A stretch of 64,000 bases of DNA from Perkinsus olseni (GCA_013115135.1 JABANP010000005.1:310001-374000), one strand, 5' to 3'; shown: positions 11,237-22,407, numbered from the stretch's first letter. Program-made: numbers and translations. Notes: a model not told the origin generated them from the sequence alone.

Positions 11237-11720
11237 ATGTCAGACACTTTCTTACGAGATAGTGGGATCGTCGTCGGAATTGTCAGTCTGTAAGGTGTGT
11301 CGTCTCCAAGAGCCTTTTCACTATTTCGTCTGCTCAGCTACTTCACCGATTTGATCAAAGAAGGCATTATTCACGCGCCGAATTACGACGGAACGCCTGA
11401 AGCTGAAAGTAGTCGGGGAACCATGGTGGTTGGACCGGTGCTGCTCCCTCCGGTCTTTCCTGCCGTTTAATCAAGTTGTAAATTTCGTTCTCAGGATTCG
11501 GCCCCGTGACGTATCCATCCGCAGAGCCACCAGTAGCTGCACCAGCTCATCCTTACGCGTTCGGCAAAGGGTTCGGAATGGGGAAAGGTATCATCTTTGG
11601 CAAAGGGTTCGGTGGTAAGCTAGTAGCTAACCATCGCTGGCCTCAAGTTGTCCGACCTCAGGTTTTCCTTTCCGCCCAGGCGCGCTGCCTATGCCTCCGG
11701 TGCCGGGGAGCTACTCATAG
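11237..11720 (+). CDS. Small FGKG-repeat protein, unknown function
   Basis: I do not recognise this protein. Four exons, 11237-11289, 11338-11408, 11495-11614 and 11662-11720, give an in-frame 100-residue product. An alternative donor three bases later for exon 2 adds one residue. It starts MSDTFLRDSGIVVGIV and is acidic in the middle. Exon 3 encodes a glycine/lysine repeat (FGKGFGMGKG, then FGKGFGG), followed by a proline-rich tail (PFRPGALPMPPVPGSYS). Introns are 48, 86 and 47 nt with GT-AG ends. The composition suggests a disordered, possibly self-associating or membrane-adjacent protein. Confidence 0.6.
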
Positions 11721-11899
11721 TCTCCCATTTCTTCTCCATACGTGTAGTTATTGCGTTGTAAGTGTTGCTGGACTAGGCCGAAGAAGCACATATTCTCGAA
11801 TCGTTCTTCGGGTCTGAGAATCGCTGTAGGTCGGAAGAATGACGGAGAAAGCCTCTCCTCTTTCTAGCAGGGAACATTGAATGCGTCGGATAAAAGATG

Positions 11900-11971
11900 T
11901 TCCACGGCCGAGAATTGAACTCGGGTCTCCTGCGTGACAGGCAGGAATACTAACCACTATACTACCGCGGA
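11900..11971 (-). tRNA. tRNA-Asp (GTC)
   Basis: On the minus strand the sequence folds as a full cloverleaf: acceptor TCCGCGG paired with CCGTGGA (one G-U), D-arm box TAGTATAGTGGTTAG, anticodon loop CTGTCAC with anticodon GTC, and T-arm GAGTTCAATTCTC. The discriminator is A. It closely follows the eukaryotic tRNA-Asp pattern, including CCTGTCACG. A TTTT tract a few bases 3' is a plausible Pol III terminator. No intron. Confidence 0.95.
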
Positions 11972-12258
11972 CTTGCTCTGTTATCAATTTATTGATCGTG
12001 ACGCGGGTAAGATTTTGCACATTTTTGCTGCACTTCTCCCTATTTGGCGTCGCGTACGCGACGTATCTGGTTTCATTCGCCTCCGTCTGATACTAACAGA
12101 ATGCCGGAGCACTCCATCCTTGCGGATGCTATTCGTCTAGCATCTACCACTGGCAGGAACCAAACAGGAGGGAGACGATGGATGAAGCTCTGGAGTCAAG
12201 AGTGAGGTAATAAGACCATGAGTCGTACATTCACAGATATCGCCTAACGGGCAGCACT
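11972..12258. other. Intergenic between tRNA-Asp and hydroxylase gene
   Basis: Short spacer holding the 5' flank of the tRNA gene (minus strand) and the 3' flank of the hydroxylase. Nothing else is recognisable. Confidence 0.5.
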
Positions 12259-13161
12259 CTAGACTCGAGCGTCCTGGGCGTAGCCGAAAGTGTGATCCAT
12301 ATACTTGAAGAACTGATGAAAATTCACAGTTCCTTTGTGATGATGCAGCTGGTGCCTCAGCGATCCTCCGAATACCCAAGGCCACACCCTGTGACTGTGC
12401 CAGGGAGCATCGTATCCACTATGAGCTTCGATGAGAAGATAAGTTACAATGAGATTATGAATGTAGCGGGACAAAGGATGCTTCGTGGTCACCATGGGCA
12501 GCGGCGTGAAATGTTGGACGGCAATGTTAACCATCACCTGCACCGCTCCGTCGACAAAATGTTGTTTGAATGTATTCAAGGTCGTCAATTGTTTCTGAGA
12601 ATAATTATCATGATGTGGGCGATGTAAAGAGATCCACCAGGCCGGAAACAAATCCGGTCGGTGGAAGCTGTAGTGTATAGGGTAGAACAGAGCATCGTAT
12701 AAAAATACCCCAACAGCCACTTCAACGGCGAGACGTCCGAATGTCGGAGTCTCGTAAGCGGCAGGATTGATTCTAGGGTTCCTCAGAAGAAGATAGATGT
12801 AGATCGACAAAAGGTAACCAACTGCGTTGGATATATACCAGTACCACACTTCCTTATGGTAGACTGATGTTGCCGAGCTTCCATCAATCTTAGGGCAGCC
12901 AAACATCCACAGATTAGCACAGACTGTCGACCAAATAGCAAAACCCATCACCGACAGAAGTGCTTCGAACATGAGAAACTCGTGCAACCTGGCACGAAAA
13001 CAAGCCCGCCAGAGATCAGCCGCGTAGCCATCGAGGGCGTCACCGAGGCCGAAGATGTTCGCAGCATAGCCAGCAAAAATGATGATCACCCCGGAGCGAA
13101 TAACCGCTGAAGTCCTGCGAAACGAGGGTTTCATAGGATCGAATATTGCCGGGACGGACAT
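12259..13161 (-). CDS. Fatty acid hydroxylase / sterol desaturase family protein
   Basis: Single-exon membrane di-iron hydroxylase of 300 residues. The histidine clusters that bind the two irons are visible in family order: HYSFH near residue 165, HRPHH near 181, an H in the next helix, and HQLHHH near 270. Hydrophobic segments (SAVIRSGVIIIFAGYAANIF; SNAVGYLLSIYIYLLL) place it in a membrane, presumably the ER. The family hydroxylates or desaturates sterols and fatty acids; the substrate is not evident. It lacks introns, unlike most neighbours. ATG 13161 gives a normal-length product with no signal peptide. Confidence 0.88.
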   Translation of the reverse strand: MSVPAIFDPMKPSFRRTSAVIRSGVIIIFAGYAANIFGLGDALDGYAADLWRACFRARLHEFLMFEALLSVMGFAIWSTVCANLWMFGCPKIDGSSATSVYHKEVWYWYISNAVGYLLSIYIYLLLRNPRINPAAYETPTFGRLAVEVAVGVFLYDALFYPIHYSFHRPDLFPAWWISLHRPHHDNYSQKQLTTLNTFKQHFVDGAVQVMVNIAVQHFTPLPMVTTKHPLSRYIHNLIVTYLLIEAHSGYDAPWHSHRVWPWVFGGSLRHQLHHHKGTVNFHQFFKYMDHTFGYAQDARV

Positions 13162-13340
13162 GACAAGACGCTCGCTGCCACGTTACTGCGGTACGAAATC
13201 ACGACAATGTCGCTGACAAGAATTTCGGTAAAATGAACTCAACCGGGTGGGTGAGCGGAAACGCCTACACGGTCACACGGCTAGTTTCGGCTGAGGAAAT
13301 GATCGTCCCGTGATGCATGGAGAATGCAAAGTTCTGGGGA

Positions 13341-14493
13341 TTAGGTCGACACCTCCGCAGCTCGTCGATTCTGGGAGGCTTCGAATTGAAGGTCCACAAT
13401 CCACTTGGCAGTGAGGCTGCCGAGGACGCTGCCAGTTAAACCAGCTGCAGCCAGAAGGACTCTGGAGCAATAGAGGGGTCCCGATGAGACGAGGCGGTCG
13501 CTCATTAGATTATCACTTCCTTTCGTTGCCTTCTCGCGATTCCGTGTATCCTTTGGCACAGCCGATCAACAGTTTAGAGCCAATTGCACCACCAATGGCG
13601 GAAGCCACAGCACGTTTCCGCTGCAACTCGATGGATGCTGGTGATACTCCTAAGCAAAGACGAGAGCAACCTTCCAAGCTCTGGCGTTTGCAGATCTCAT
13701 CAGCTCCTTGTAAACGCAGTACGCAACCACGCCTATAAGAACCACTGGGATGCCAAGGGACTCTCCTGTGAGATCGACCCGCGAAGTTCACAGTGTAAGC
13801 TCTCACCTTCAGCATCGTCTAATTTGGTGAGTCGGTTACAAGTCGCCGCTGTGTGGATGCCGACGGAGGCCACCTCCGCCATAACCGGGCCCGAAAACGG
13901 AGGAAACCACAGCCTTGCTACCTCCTGACCAACAAGCGAACCCCCGTTAATAATCTCAGTACATATTTCGAAAGAACTGGCTTTTGACGCGGTCTTCGGA
14001 AGCTTGACCGTAGTGTTATGTCGAATAGACACCGTCCACAGACCAGTTCTCGGGAGTGGTTGAATGGCCCAAAGCGACGTTATCTCACCCGCCATCATCC
14101 CTACAGTAAGGCCCTCGGTGGCTGCATCGGTGACCGAGCGCTGTCTTGCCCACGCTGATATGCTGTAAAGAGCAGACGCGCAGATAGCCGACGCCAACCC
14201 CGAGGTCAAAACAAGGCCCCCTCGGGGAATTGGAAGGGTCTGATATCAACCGTATGGCCCAATTCGCGTGAAGAACTCCTTACCTTCGATACACCCGAGC
14301 TGTCCTCATGTGAGCTACCCGGGAAAGAAGTGGTGACGGTCGAGCTTCCCTTGACACTCTGCGAGCTTGAAGGGTTCGAGACCGACTCCGCACTTCGTGA
14401 GAGTATACAAAGAGGTGCTTGGCCCGCTAGCGGTCGTACCTGCACCATCACCACGCCATGACGACCCACTGAGAGGAGCGAACGCTCACTCAT
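13341..14493 (-). CDS. Multi-pass membrane protein with glycine-zipper helices, unknown
   Basis: I do not recognise the family. The exons on the minus strand are 14493-14284, 14239-13807, 13765-13671, 13620-13517 and 13461-13341, all GT-AG with introns of 41-55 nt. They total 963 nt (320 residues). An optional in-frame 81-nt intron inside the first exon would give 293. Predicted helices are VLTSGLASAICASALYSI, IPVVLIGVVAYCVY, AVASAIGGAIGSKLLIGCA and VLLAAAGLTGSVLGSLTA. The last two carry G/A-x3-G packing patterns reminiscent of Tim17/22/23-type helices, but I see no firm match. The first exon is serine-rich. More coding sequence may lie upstream to about 14,900. Confidence 0.55.
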
Positions 14494-16334
14494 ATCCGTT
14501 ATTGGTGTATCTTTGGTTGCCGCTGGTTGTGTGTCGATGTGGTAGCTCGGAATGTAAATATCTTCGCCCGGAAGGCTCTCTATGCTTCGAGAGTATCTGT
14601 GGCCATCTCTCTTTCTCGGCGTCGCACAGCCGACTCACAAAACGTCTAGGTTGGAAGCCAGTAACGACCCAGCTTGTGACGGTACCGGCACAGGATAGTA
14701 AATATCCTAAAAAGAAACAGACTATCATACCCGCACCACGGCGTTGGCCAGTAGTCGATTTAAACCTCGGAACCTCCCCGCTGGAGGTACTTGGTCCGCA
14801 AATGCTCTCACATCGATGTAAGATTTAGTGAGGCTTTTATAGTTCCTGAAATCACCCAGGAGGTAGTCCATGGTCGACCGGACGTATCCTCGCATCTGGC
14901 AGTGCATGTCGCCGCTCGAAAGAGCATTGCATTGAGTGCTACTTTGGAGATTCCGTCCTGACCATCGTTTTCGGATTCATCTTCCTTCTCTCGTCTTCGC
15001 CATCCTGTACGGCTTGAGGGATATCCGAAGTCGACGCCACTTGTCATTATAAATTAAACGTACTTGTCAAAAACCATTACGTTTTGCGTCGCAGATCATT
15101 TTCGAGGGCGCGCGCGAGTAACGTAGAAACTCCGAGGATTTGAAAAATCCTGGCCGCGCAAGTCTCTCTAAAGTGGTTTGTTACTCTTAGAATCAGCTTC
15201 TTTTCTTTGATACCGATGAAGACTTTCAAGAAGTTAGTGCAAGGACGGCACAAGTCGATGTCTTCCCGTGAGAAGAAGGCCCTCCGTGATAACACAGACG
15301 GCTGTGACCCCGGCGGATACCCTTGGCGGGATTTAGCCTTGTTGGCCGTCAACACTCGTACAGAGTCGGAGAGAGGGTAAAGCGGGTGCGAAACTGATCG
15401 GGTTTATACTGAAATGTGCTCCGACTACTACTTTAGGACTGCTGGGAATAATAACGTAACGTGGTACGAGCACTTCGATGTATTACGTTAACATTCCTCG
15501 TGCTCTTCCCAGTCGTATTCCATCCTCCTGATGAGCTCGCGACCTACATTTGCGTGTTTTTATCAGCCCATGCTGGTCCAAGGGGGATGAGTGACGTACT
15601 AGCGTACAGAGTGGCGTAGGTTTCGTAGAGGACTCTGAGCTACTGAGCGTGTCTGGGTCAACAGCGGCATCCGAGGTTAATACAGCGCGAATGGTGAAAA
15701 TAAGTTGATCGTGAATATTTCCCTTGGATAAATCTCCTTCACGAACGCAACTTTGACCGTTTCAGTACACCTCTTCTGCGACGCAATTTTTGAGATGCGG
15801 CACCCTTGCGAGGACTCTGGGTTGGCATTTCACACGAATGGAAGCGCGAGGAGTTTCCCGTACAAAATATAAGGAAGAGCGTCCGGCAGGGGGCAAAGGC
15901 AACAGGAAAGAAACCCTGAATTGCGTGTGGAGGCAGGAACGGGAAATCCGAAACCCGACCTGGCAATCAGATCCCAGAATTGTTACCCAGGGCAACCAAA
16001 AACCCGAACTATTACTCAGGGCAACCAGATTCCCGAAAATGTTTTCTTGGATTTCGTACCTTTCCCCTGCATTTTGGGAATTACTCCCGTTAGAGGGCCT
16101 CGTGGCCGCGCTGTTCATGCATGCGCTGTTCTGTTTAGTCCTGTCGACTCGACTGGGCCCAACCTTTCTAGCAGCAGCAGAAGTAGAGATGTTAACATCA
16201 CTACACGGATAGACTTCGGGGAGGCTGAGAGGCGGATACGGCAGTTGACGGAATCGCAAGATCCAGCAGTACGATAACGTCTTGGAGGGGCACTGTTCCG
16301 ACTCCTTTCATAGGTTCAAGCGCATCAAGCGTTT
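14494..16334. other. Poorly resolved region, possible small exons
   Basis: Minus-strand ORFs at 14486-14728, 14725-14907 and 14808-15047 look partly coding but do not join convincingly. One, near 14,850, reads MDYLLGDFRNYKSLTKSY; another holds a charged run, RRREKEDESENDGQDG. Sequence around 15,440-15,505 is an imperfect inverted repeat (TGGGAA...TTCCCA ends, ACGTAA-type centre). Positions 15,970-16,040 contain two related short units (ACCCAGGGCAACCA / ACTCAGGGCAACCA). No gene can be called firmly. Confidence 0.3.
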
Positions 16335-16707
16335 ATGCAGAAGTGCCCCGCCATACCCGAGGACATGAAAGATGACAGTTTAGTGAAAGCAGCCGGCAAT
16401 GTAATGAGGAGGGTCTTCGGACCAAGTGCGCATCGCTTTGAAGGTACCAACGGAAATAGCGGTAGAGATGATAAAGCAAGTTCCGTCGGTTAACAGAGTT
16501 CGTTATCGGCTAGTACCATCGAGAATAAAAGAAGATGACTTCTGGCAAAGATACTTCTACGCTATCCTCCTAATATACCGGGAGGAAACTTCTTGGGACG
16601 ATTGGACGGAGGTCGACTTGAATGGCGTCGGGGGAGATTTGAACCCGGGACCTCGGCGAGATGATGTTAATGAGAAAGAAAGACCCCCAATGGACCTGCT
16701 AGACTAG
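16335..16707 (+). CDS. BSD-domain protein (partial model)
   Basis: The BSD domain is a three-helix module found in TFIIH p62 and synapse-associated proteins. Its hallmark is visible: RYRLVPSRIKEDDFWQRYFY, with the invariant 'L-V-P-x-x-I...FW-x-x-YF' pattern. The upstream exon (from ATG 16335, MQKCPAIPEDMKDD) ends at about 16436 and joins across a possible 37-nt GT-AG intron. This gives the usual helix before the motif. The start may lie further 5'. The ORF runs to TAG at 16705-16707, but its last 35 codons overlap a reverse-oriented tRNA-like T-arm, so the true C-terminus may differ. Confidence 0.6.
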
Positions 16708-16722
16708 TGCTTCTTCTAATGG
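16630..16722 (-). repeat. tRNA-like (B-box) sequence, reverse orientation
   Basis: On the minus strand the sequence reads GTCTAGCAGG (D-arm-like), then GAGGTCCCGGGTTCAAATCT, a good Pol III B-box/T-loop, followed by CCCCC. The acceptor and T-arm stems do not pair properly, so this is not a functional tRNA. It may be a tRNA pseudogene or a SINE head. It overlaps the 3' end of the BSD ORF. Confidence 0.4.
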
Positions 16723-16886
16723 CTTGCGCTCCCCGTTGGGCACTTGAGTTCAAGGGTATAGTGTGGTACGTGGCGATATCTCAAGGAGGCTGACCTGCGA
16801 CACAGATTGAGGCCTATCCTTCCGATGGGCTGATAGATCTTGGCCCGCCCGACGTCGGTAGGATCCATTCGCGTTTCGTTGCTATT

Positions 16887-18175
16887 ATGGCTCTGAGGAA
16901 AACCTCCGCGAGGTTCCTAGCGGTAACCAAGACGATGGCGGGCCACTCCCGGTGGGCCAAGAAGGAGCTCGTAAAACTTGTGCCGGCTGCAGACAATGTC
17001 GACGGTAGCGGAGCGGTGCTCCTAGACGACCAGGTGAGTTGTGGCGCTGTGATCGAAGATACAGCCCAGCGGTGTCTTTACAGTTACTCTCCCGCTTCCA
17101 TACGCCGCATCAGCTAGCGTCTTTGCTCGCCAGCACTTTGCAACGGCCCGATCTTTCTGAGGACCCACGTACACTTCGCAAGCTTGAAGATAAGATACGT
17201 GTCCGATTACTCTCCTTCTCCCATCTGGAGCTGTCGGATTTGCTATCATGTTACGCTCGACATGGTAACGATGTTGGCGCTGATTTGGCGACGGAACTTT
17301 GGAGCATCATCTCCGACGAACTCGAGTATATGGACGCTCATCTCAGTGCTGGTATCATGACACGGGCTCTGCTCACTTGTGGACGCCACGTCAGTGTCGG
17401 TGACCATCAATGGGATGCACTATCGCTGAAGGTACCGCAGTTGGAACCTCGAGACTTGATCAATCTCGCCGCGGCAATTGGACGCCTTTATTGCCCTGAT
17501 GAGTTCATAAGAATCCTGCGAGACCGAGCCGCAGTTTTGGCAGCCGAAGGTCGCTTGGACCACTACCAGCAGGTCCAGTTGGCGCTGTCCACTGGTTCGC
17601 CCTTGCCGTCCGACTGTACAGTGGCCCCGTGGACGCAGCTGGTAGCGGCGGTCGCCTGGGGGCTACCACTACCTGGCGGAAGTTCGGAAACGGCTGGCGC
17701 GGCAAGTCTAAGGTCAACTCCGAAGCAGGCCCAAGATGCCCTCTGGGGTTACGTCGGGGTGTGTGAGACAACAGGCGAAGTTGGTGACTCTGACTTGGCT
17801 GCTGTGCTTCACCGTCGATCCGAAGCGGCTGAGTGGGCGGACCCCCTGGTGAAGTTTCAGACCGTGGTTGGTATCCGAGGTTTGTGGGGCGTGGACCTCG
17901 GGGGCCTAGCAGAGGCTCCGCCCGATCGTTCTTACCTCGGGGTCCCCGATCTGCCAACTGCGGACGGCTGGCATTCTCGTAGTATCCTCGCTGGGTACGG
18001 CGTGGACACATACAATGCTGACAAGGGTATCGCCGGCGATCTACTACGTCGCAGTGAACCCGAAGCACGAGCATTCGCTCGCATCAAGCGCGTTCAAGTG
18101 AAGCGTCTTACGAGAGTGACCCTGGAGTCTTTCAGGCTACCCGCTGAGCTGCTTCAGTGGCGCGCGGCTGCATGA
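16887..18175 (+). CDS. Alpha-helical repeat protein, probably mitochondrial; unknown
   Basis: Two exons, 16887-17033 and 17084-18175, are joined across a 50-nt GTGAGT...TTACAG intron, giving 412 residues. The N-terminus MALRKTSARFLAVTKTMAGH is basic and lacks acidic residues, as in a mitochondrial presequence. The body is made of leucine-rich helix pairs (FSHLELSDLLSCYARHG; LEPRDLINLAAAIGRLY), the kind seen in FASTK/RAP and OPR organellar RNA-binding proteins that are common in alveolates. No RAP domain was recognised at the C-terminus. The assignment to organellar RNA metabolism is inference only. Confidence 0.6.
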
Positions 18176-18473
18176 TCGAAGCGTTTCAGATTCTTAAGGC
18201 CGTTATCGTTCTCGTATCCTTGGGCGTGCGCGTTCTGATGCCCGCTTTCGCATATCCCCTTGGTGGATCGGTGTGGAACATATCTTGACTGCTGGCAGGC
18301 CCCTTTTGCTTGGGTTATATCCCCTTTCTTATGCCCAACTACGAGATACGGAACACCTTTATCCATCTAGAGAGACGGTCGAGCGCGCGGCGTAGCAAAT
18401 CCTGCGAGGCTCCGAAGAAAGGTAGGACAGCAGCCCATCGTTGGCAAGTTGCCCTCGACTAGTTTTGTGTGTG
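18176..18473. other. Intergenic, no supported gene
   Basis: Short spacer between two same-strand genes; nothing recognisable. Confidence 0.5.
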
Positions 18474-19043
18474 ATGGCTCATCGTCATGTTTTAGACTCT
18501 CCTCGTGGCGATGACTCTTGCAGCGAGAATGGTGGTGAGACTAGAGTTAGAAGAAGTCGAAGATTGTCGTCGTCGCCCCGCAGAGTGACGGCCCGGAGTG
18601 CCCCATCTGACAACACTTGCTTCGAAGGTGGTTATTCTGTCGTTATGACACTTGTGCGGTCGGTTGGCTCCTTGGGCCATGCGGACAAGCAGTGCCGGCC
18701 GTGCGCTTTCTACTACGGTAAAGGTTGTTCTCGAGGCACAGAGTGCATGTATTGCCACGACTGTCCTCCGCCCAAGAATAGTATACAATCTCAGCAGCGG
18801 CTTCTGGGTGTTGATAACGGCCTACTAGGGCCCAAACCTGCGTTGCCGCCAGATTTTGGCGCAGTTGCGGTACAAGATCCCTATTTCGGCCACTACGATC
18901 CTTATGCATTGCCATTCGACTTCGGTATGCAGGGTATGGGAGAGTTTCACGACGATAGGCACCTTTGGCTGTCTCCTCCCACTGATCTCCCCCTCCACGC
19001 TCCTCCGGTGTATCCCAACCCATTCACCTTCGCTAGACGATAA
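18474..19043 (+). CDS. CCCH zinc-finger protein
   Basis: Single-exon, 189-residue protein from ATG 18474. It contains one CCCH finger in the form common in alveolates: SLGHADKQCRPCAFYYGKGC followed by SRGTECMYCHDCPPP. The 'G-x-C-x-PC-x-F-x-x-GC...C-x-x-CH-x-C' spacing is clear. Such proteins bind RNA and often regulate mRNA stability or translation. The N-terminus is Arg/Ser-rich (RRSRRLSSSPRRVTA), and the C-terminus is rich in Pro, Phe and Asp with no domain seen. An in-frame TTG 33 nt upstream is not needed as a start. Confidence 0.8.
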   Translation: MAHRHVLDSPRGDDSCSENGGETRVRRSRRLSSSPRRVTARSAPSDNTCFEGGYSVVMTLVRSVGSLGHADKQCRPCAFYYGKGCSRGTECMYCHDCPPPKNSIQSQQRLLGVDNGLLGPKPALPPDFGAVAVQDPYFGHYDPYALPFDFGMQGMGEFHDDRHLWLSPPTDLPLHAPPVYPNPFTFARR

Positions 19044-19976
19044 TGTGTTTCCGGCGTCAGTGGTAATTCTACTGAATGGAATCAAGCTGTTATGAATGAT
19101 GAGCCATCCATGCGTAGTGGTGATGATGGTTGAGTTAACAGTTCTTTTTCTTCTTGTGTTCAGTACAAACACCAAGGAATCCAATGAAGTTTACCCGGTC
19201 TGCTTTTTCGGCTGAAACGGCGTGGATTAAAGTTGCTCTTTCTGCACGGTGAATTGCAGTGGCCAGCCCCTAATGTTAATCACCTCGGTCGTATCCTTTG
19301 GAATTGTTGATCATGCAGAGAGTTGACCTTAGGCAAGTTACGTGAGGGGTTGTCTTCGATCCGTCGTGGTGACAAGTCTACGTGCCTGGCCCGTGATGTA
19401 ATCGGGATTCACCGGTGTCACTGTTCAGTCAATGGCAGTGACCATTCGATTCCCGGGGGGAGTGGCGACCATTCTCGACTTGAAGAATGAAGTTCACGAA
19501 GCATTACGTCCGTGTCACAGGTGCACTACCTTCACGGCCACCGTCGTCTAGTCTTCATCATTTACTTCCTACACATTAGCTCTTTCGTTGACCGCTCGTG
19601 CCTGTATGTGAGTGTCTTCGGGTCAAAGCGACTATGGCTACACAAGTGCCCCCAAGCGATGGAGACCAAGCGAGTACATATGAGCCCATCGCTGCTGACG
19701 ATGTGGCATCCCACCGGATGTCACTAATGACGAATATGTCTTTTCGACAAGAATGTCACAGTCAACATCGATACTAGGCTGTAAAAAAGCTCCTCCCTCC
19801 GAGTGGAGATTTTCAGGCTATCCCGCTTGGGATTTTAAATCACCTTGGTCATCCGCCAACCCATCGACATAAGAACGGTGAAAGATAATGAGTGAGAGAG
19901 TAAGAAGTGAAATACCGCTGAGAGGTCGAAAAAATTCTGCTTGCTTAGACAATGCTTGAGAGTGACTAGCCCATAC
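19044..19976. other. Intergenic, no supported gene
   Basis: About 0.9 kb with scattered short ORFs only. It probably holds the 3' flanks of the converging genes on either side. Confidence 0.5.
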
Positions 19977-20825
19977 TCAAAATGCCGTGAGATAGATCTC
20001 TTCACCACGGAGGTCGAGGGCCGCTACTTCATCGAAAATAGATCCCACTTTCAAGAAGTCGTTGGGCTTGGTGGGTATCCAGCAAACCCTCCTCAACCTA
20101 CCCTTGAGCTGTTCTACCTCGTGAACACTGTCTTCAGTGACGTCAGATACTCCGCGGACAGGAGAACGTGAGATGCGGAACCTCGCAGTGAACGGGCGAG
20201 CATGACAGACCGTTTTGCATCTCACACTCATGTCGACACTGTTTATGTCCGATGGCTCAGAATTGCCGTGGATCTCATACCGAATGTCCAAGGACTCAGA
20301 AGTGTAGTAATAGACGTTTGGTGGTATAACACTGTTGTTGAGACTCACTCTCTCATGGGTCGCCGTACGCCCCTCAACGAGAGTGGTGAACGTATTTGAT
20401 GATGTGAACCTCAAGGTCTTGAAGTCGCCATCAACGGGTGGGAGACCCAACTGTCTCATCCTCTCGTACCAGTCTGCGAGACTCTCGGAAGCCCCACTGA
20501 AGTCAATGATGTAGTCTTCGCCTTGGCCACCACCCACTTTCTTGAGAGGATACACTCCGGTGCGGAAGGACGGGCTGGCTCCGAAATCCAGATGCACCGT
20601 CTTGTCCAGGTTTACCGTCAACTGGGAGGCCTGTAGTAATCTTCTGGGCTGACCAACCGGTTGAAAGGCATACACGAAAAGCCCAACCGGTTGAGCCTTC
20701 GTCCAAGTGAAAAGTAGTGTCAGGAGCAGGGACGTTAGGATAATAGCCAGGTGATGTGAGACAAAGAAAAGAATAATCTCATGAGTTTGGCCTGTTATCC
20801 GCCAGAGCAAAATCGATCGCGTCAC
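19977..20825 (-). CDS. Membrane-anchored protein, unknown function
   Basis: Uninterrupted 282-residue ORF. Residues about 18-44 form one strong hydrophobic helix (IILFFVSHHLAIILTSLLLT), which suggests a signal anchor or an uncleaved signal peptide. The rest is a soluble, beta-rich-looking ectodomain with two cysteines close together (VRCKTVCHARP) and one later (RRVCWIP). I do not recognise a family. Similar single-pass proteins are plentiful as lineage-specific families in Perkinsus, but I cannot confirm membership. An internal start after the helix is possible. Confidence 0.6.
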   Translation of the reverse strand: MTRSILLWRITGQTHEIILFFVSHHLAIILTSLLLTLLFTWTKAQPVGLFVYAFQPVGQPRRLLQASQLTVNLDKTVHLDFGASPSFRTGVYPLKKVGGGQGEDYIIDFSGASESLADWYERMRQLGLPPVDGDFKTLRFTSSNTFTTLVEGRTATHERVSLNNSVIPPNVYYYTSESLDIRYEIHGNSEPSDINSVDMSVRCKTVCHARPFTARFRISRSPVRGVSDVTEDSVHEVEQLKGRLRRVCWIPTKPNDFLKVGSIFDEVAALDLRGEEIYLTAF

Positions 20826-22407
20826 TTATGCGGTCCAACTCGCACGCATGAACTTGAGCGCCACATTTGCGCCCCAACCCCGACGACTGAACGATATTAT
20901 CACCTATCCCGAGTGAGCCAGCAAGAGTGACGTTAGTAGACAGACAGCATATGAGGCGCAACGGTTACACTTTGTCAATCAAGCCATCTACTGCCGTAAA
21001 AAGGCATTCATAGAAAGAACATCAGGGGGCAATGATGCAGACAATAGGGGTGACAGTGTCACCGTAACACCGTGCGGCAATGCTATGGGACATTTGGGGC
21101 CCGAGCTTTCAGTGACGCAGATCAGGGAGATGTGAACCCGTTTATCTGCAAGGCGTATGGCGGAAAGGCTTCGACCAGCTGCTGCTCACCAGCACGATAC
21201 CAGCAGACACCTTACCTCGATAATGACACCTTGGTTCCCCCATGGGATATGGAATGATGCATGCGTGCACCACGCGGCGTGCTGCCAGTGGTATACAGTA
21301 TCCGCTGGAGGCTCTCCGCTGATGGCTTCTCCGTGGCTTGCGAGAGACGCGCATGTTCTCTTGGCGAGTACAACGTGTGTTGGATGAGGGAGTTCGGATG
21401 CTGTAGTAAGCAGCTCAGACTCGGGAAAGACGACGGTGGACGGCTGTACTCGGCCCGAAGCTGTGGTTGCTCCTCCGTGCTTCTCCCCGACGCAGTCTCC
21501 CAGTGGCTATGGCGCAGTACCTCTACGAGTAAGGTGGCTATCAGTCACTTTCAGCACACCGTAGACGCTTACCATGTGGGCCACTGTGCCCTCAACTTGT
21601 AGTTTTTCTGAACGCACTCTCTTTTCCGTCTCAACTGGCTGTCTGTTGTTGTGCCGAAGGCGTGCACGCTGTTGTTTGTGAGATTGTCTTCTTCTGGGAC
21701 TTTGTGATCTACCATGCATCTGTGCCTACGTTATTGTGATTAACCTCTCCGAATAGGAGGCACTTGTATCTGGGTATTGTGTTATCTGGATTACACTATC
21801 GCTGTGGCGGCATGGCAGGTCATGGCGCAGCTCTCCTCCTGAAGGGCCACTCAACTGCTAGGCTACGTGGAATTTATGGACCAACTGAGGTCTATGCATG
21901 ACCCAACTTGGGCCAAATCGATAGGTTAGGAAAACTTTATTGTCGTGCTGTACTTCTGACCATCACTGGGGTGATTACCTGGGAGCCCCAAGCTGGGGCA
22001 ATCACAACTAGCTTCTCGAGTCAGTGCTCGTAGTTTGCACTCAGTCATCCGATTCGAGAAGAATATCGAGATAAGAACTCGCGAGCAGACACTGCGTATC
22101 TGAGAGTGGATGGCGCTCTTTGAGTATGTCTGTTGTCTGAGACAACTTGTCTCTAATGCAGATCCCTGTGGACATTTCCGGTGAATCTTGCATGAGCCGC
22201 CGTTCATTGCTGATAGACTACGACCGCGTGGGAGTACGACGCCTTCGGGGAAGAATCTCTTCAACTATTATCGTATGTTCCCTAGGACTGATCCAACGCA
22301 ACGATCATCGGCGTCTCTACAGGGCCGTATAACATAGAGAACGGAATGATAACAACATTACTGTGACAGTTTAGTGCAAGTTCCCTAGAGCAGCTTGGGA
22401 GAGATGG
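20826..22407. other. Intergenic, no supported gene
   Basis: About 1.6 kb. ORFs such as 21157-21387, 21261-21602 and 21926-22264 overlap in several frames and show no domain, signal peptide or consistent splicing. No repeat of note was seen. Confidence 0.45.

Noticed and set aside
16930..16990. YebC/TACO1 N-terminus (MAGHSRWAKK)
   Set aside because: The motif resembles MAGHSKW, but the rest of the protein is a helical-repeat sequence with no YebC features.
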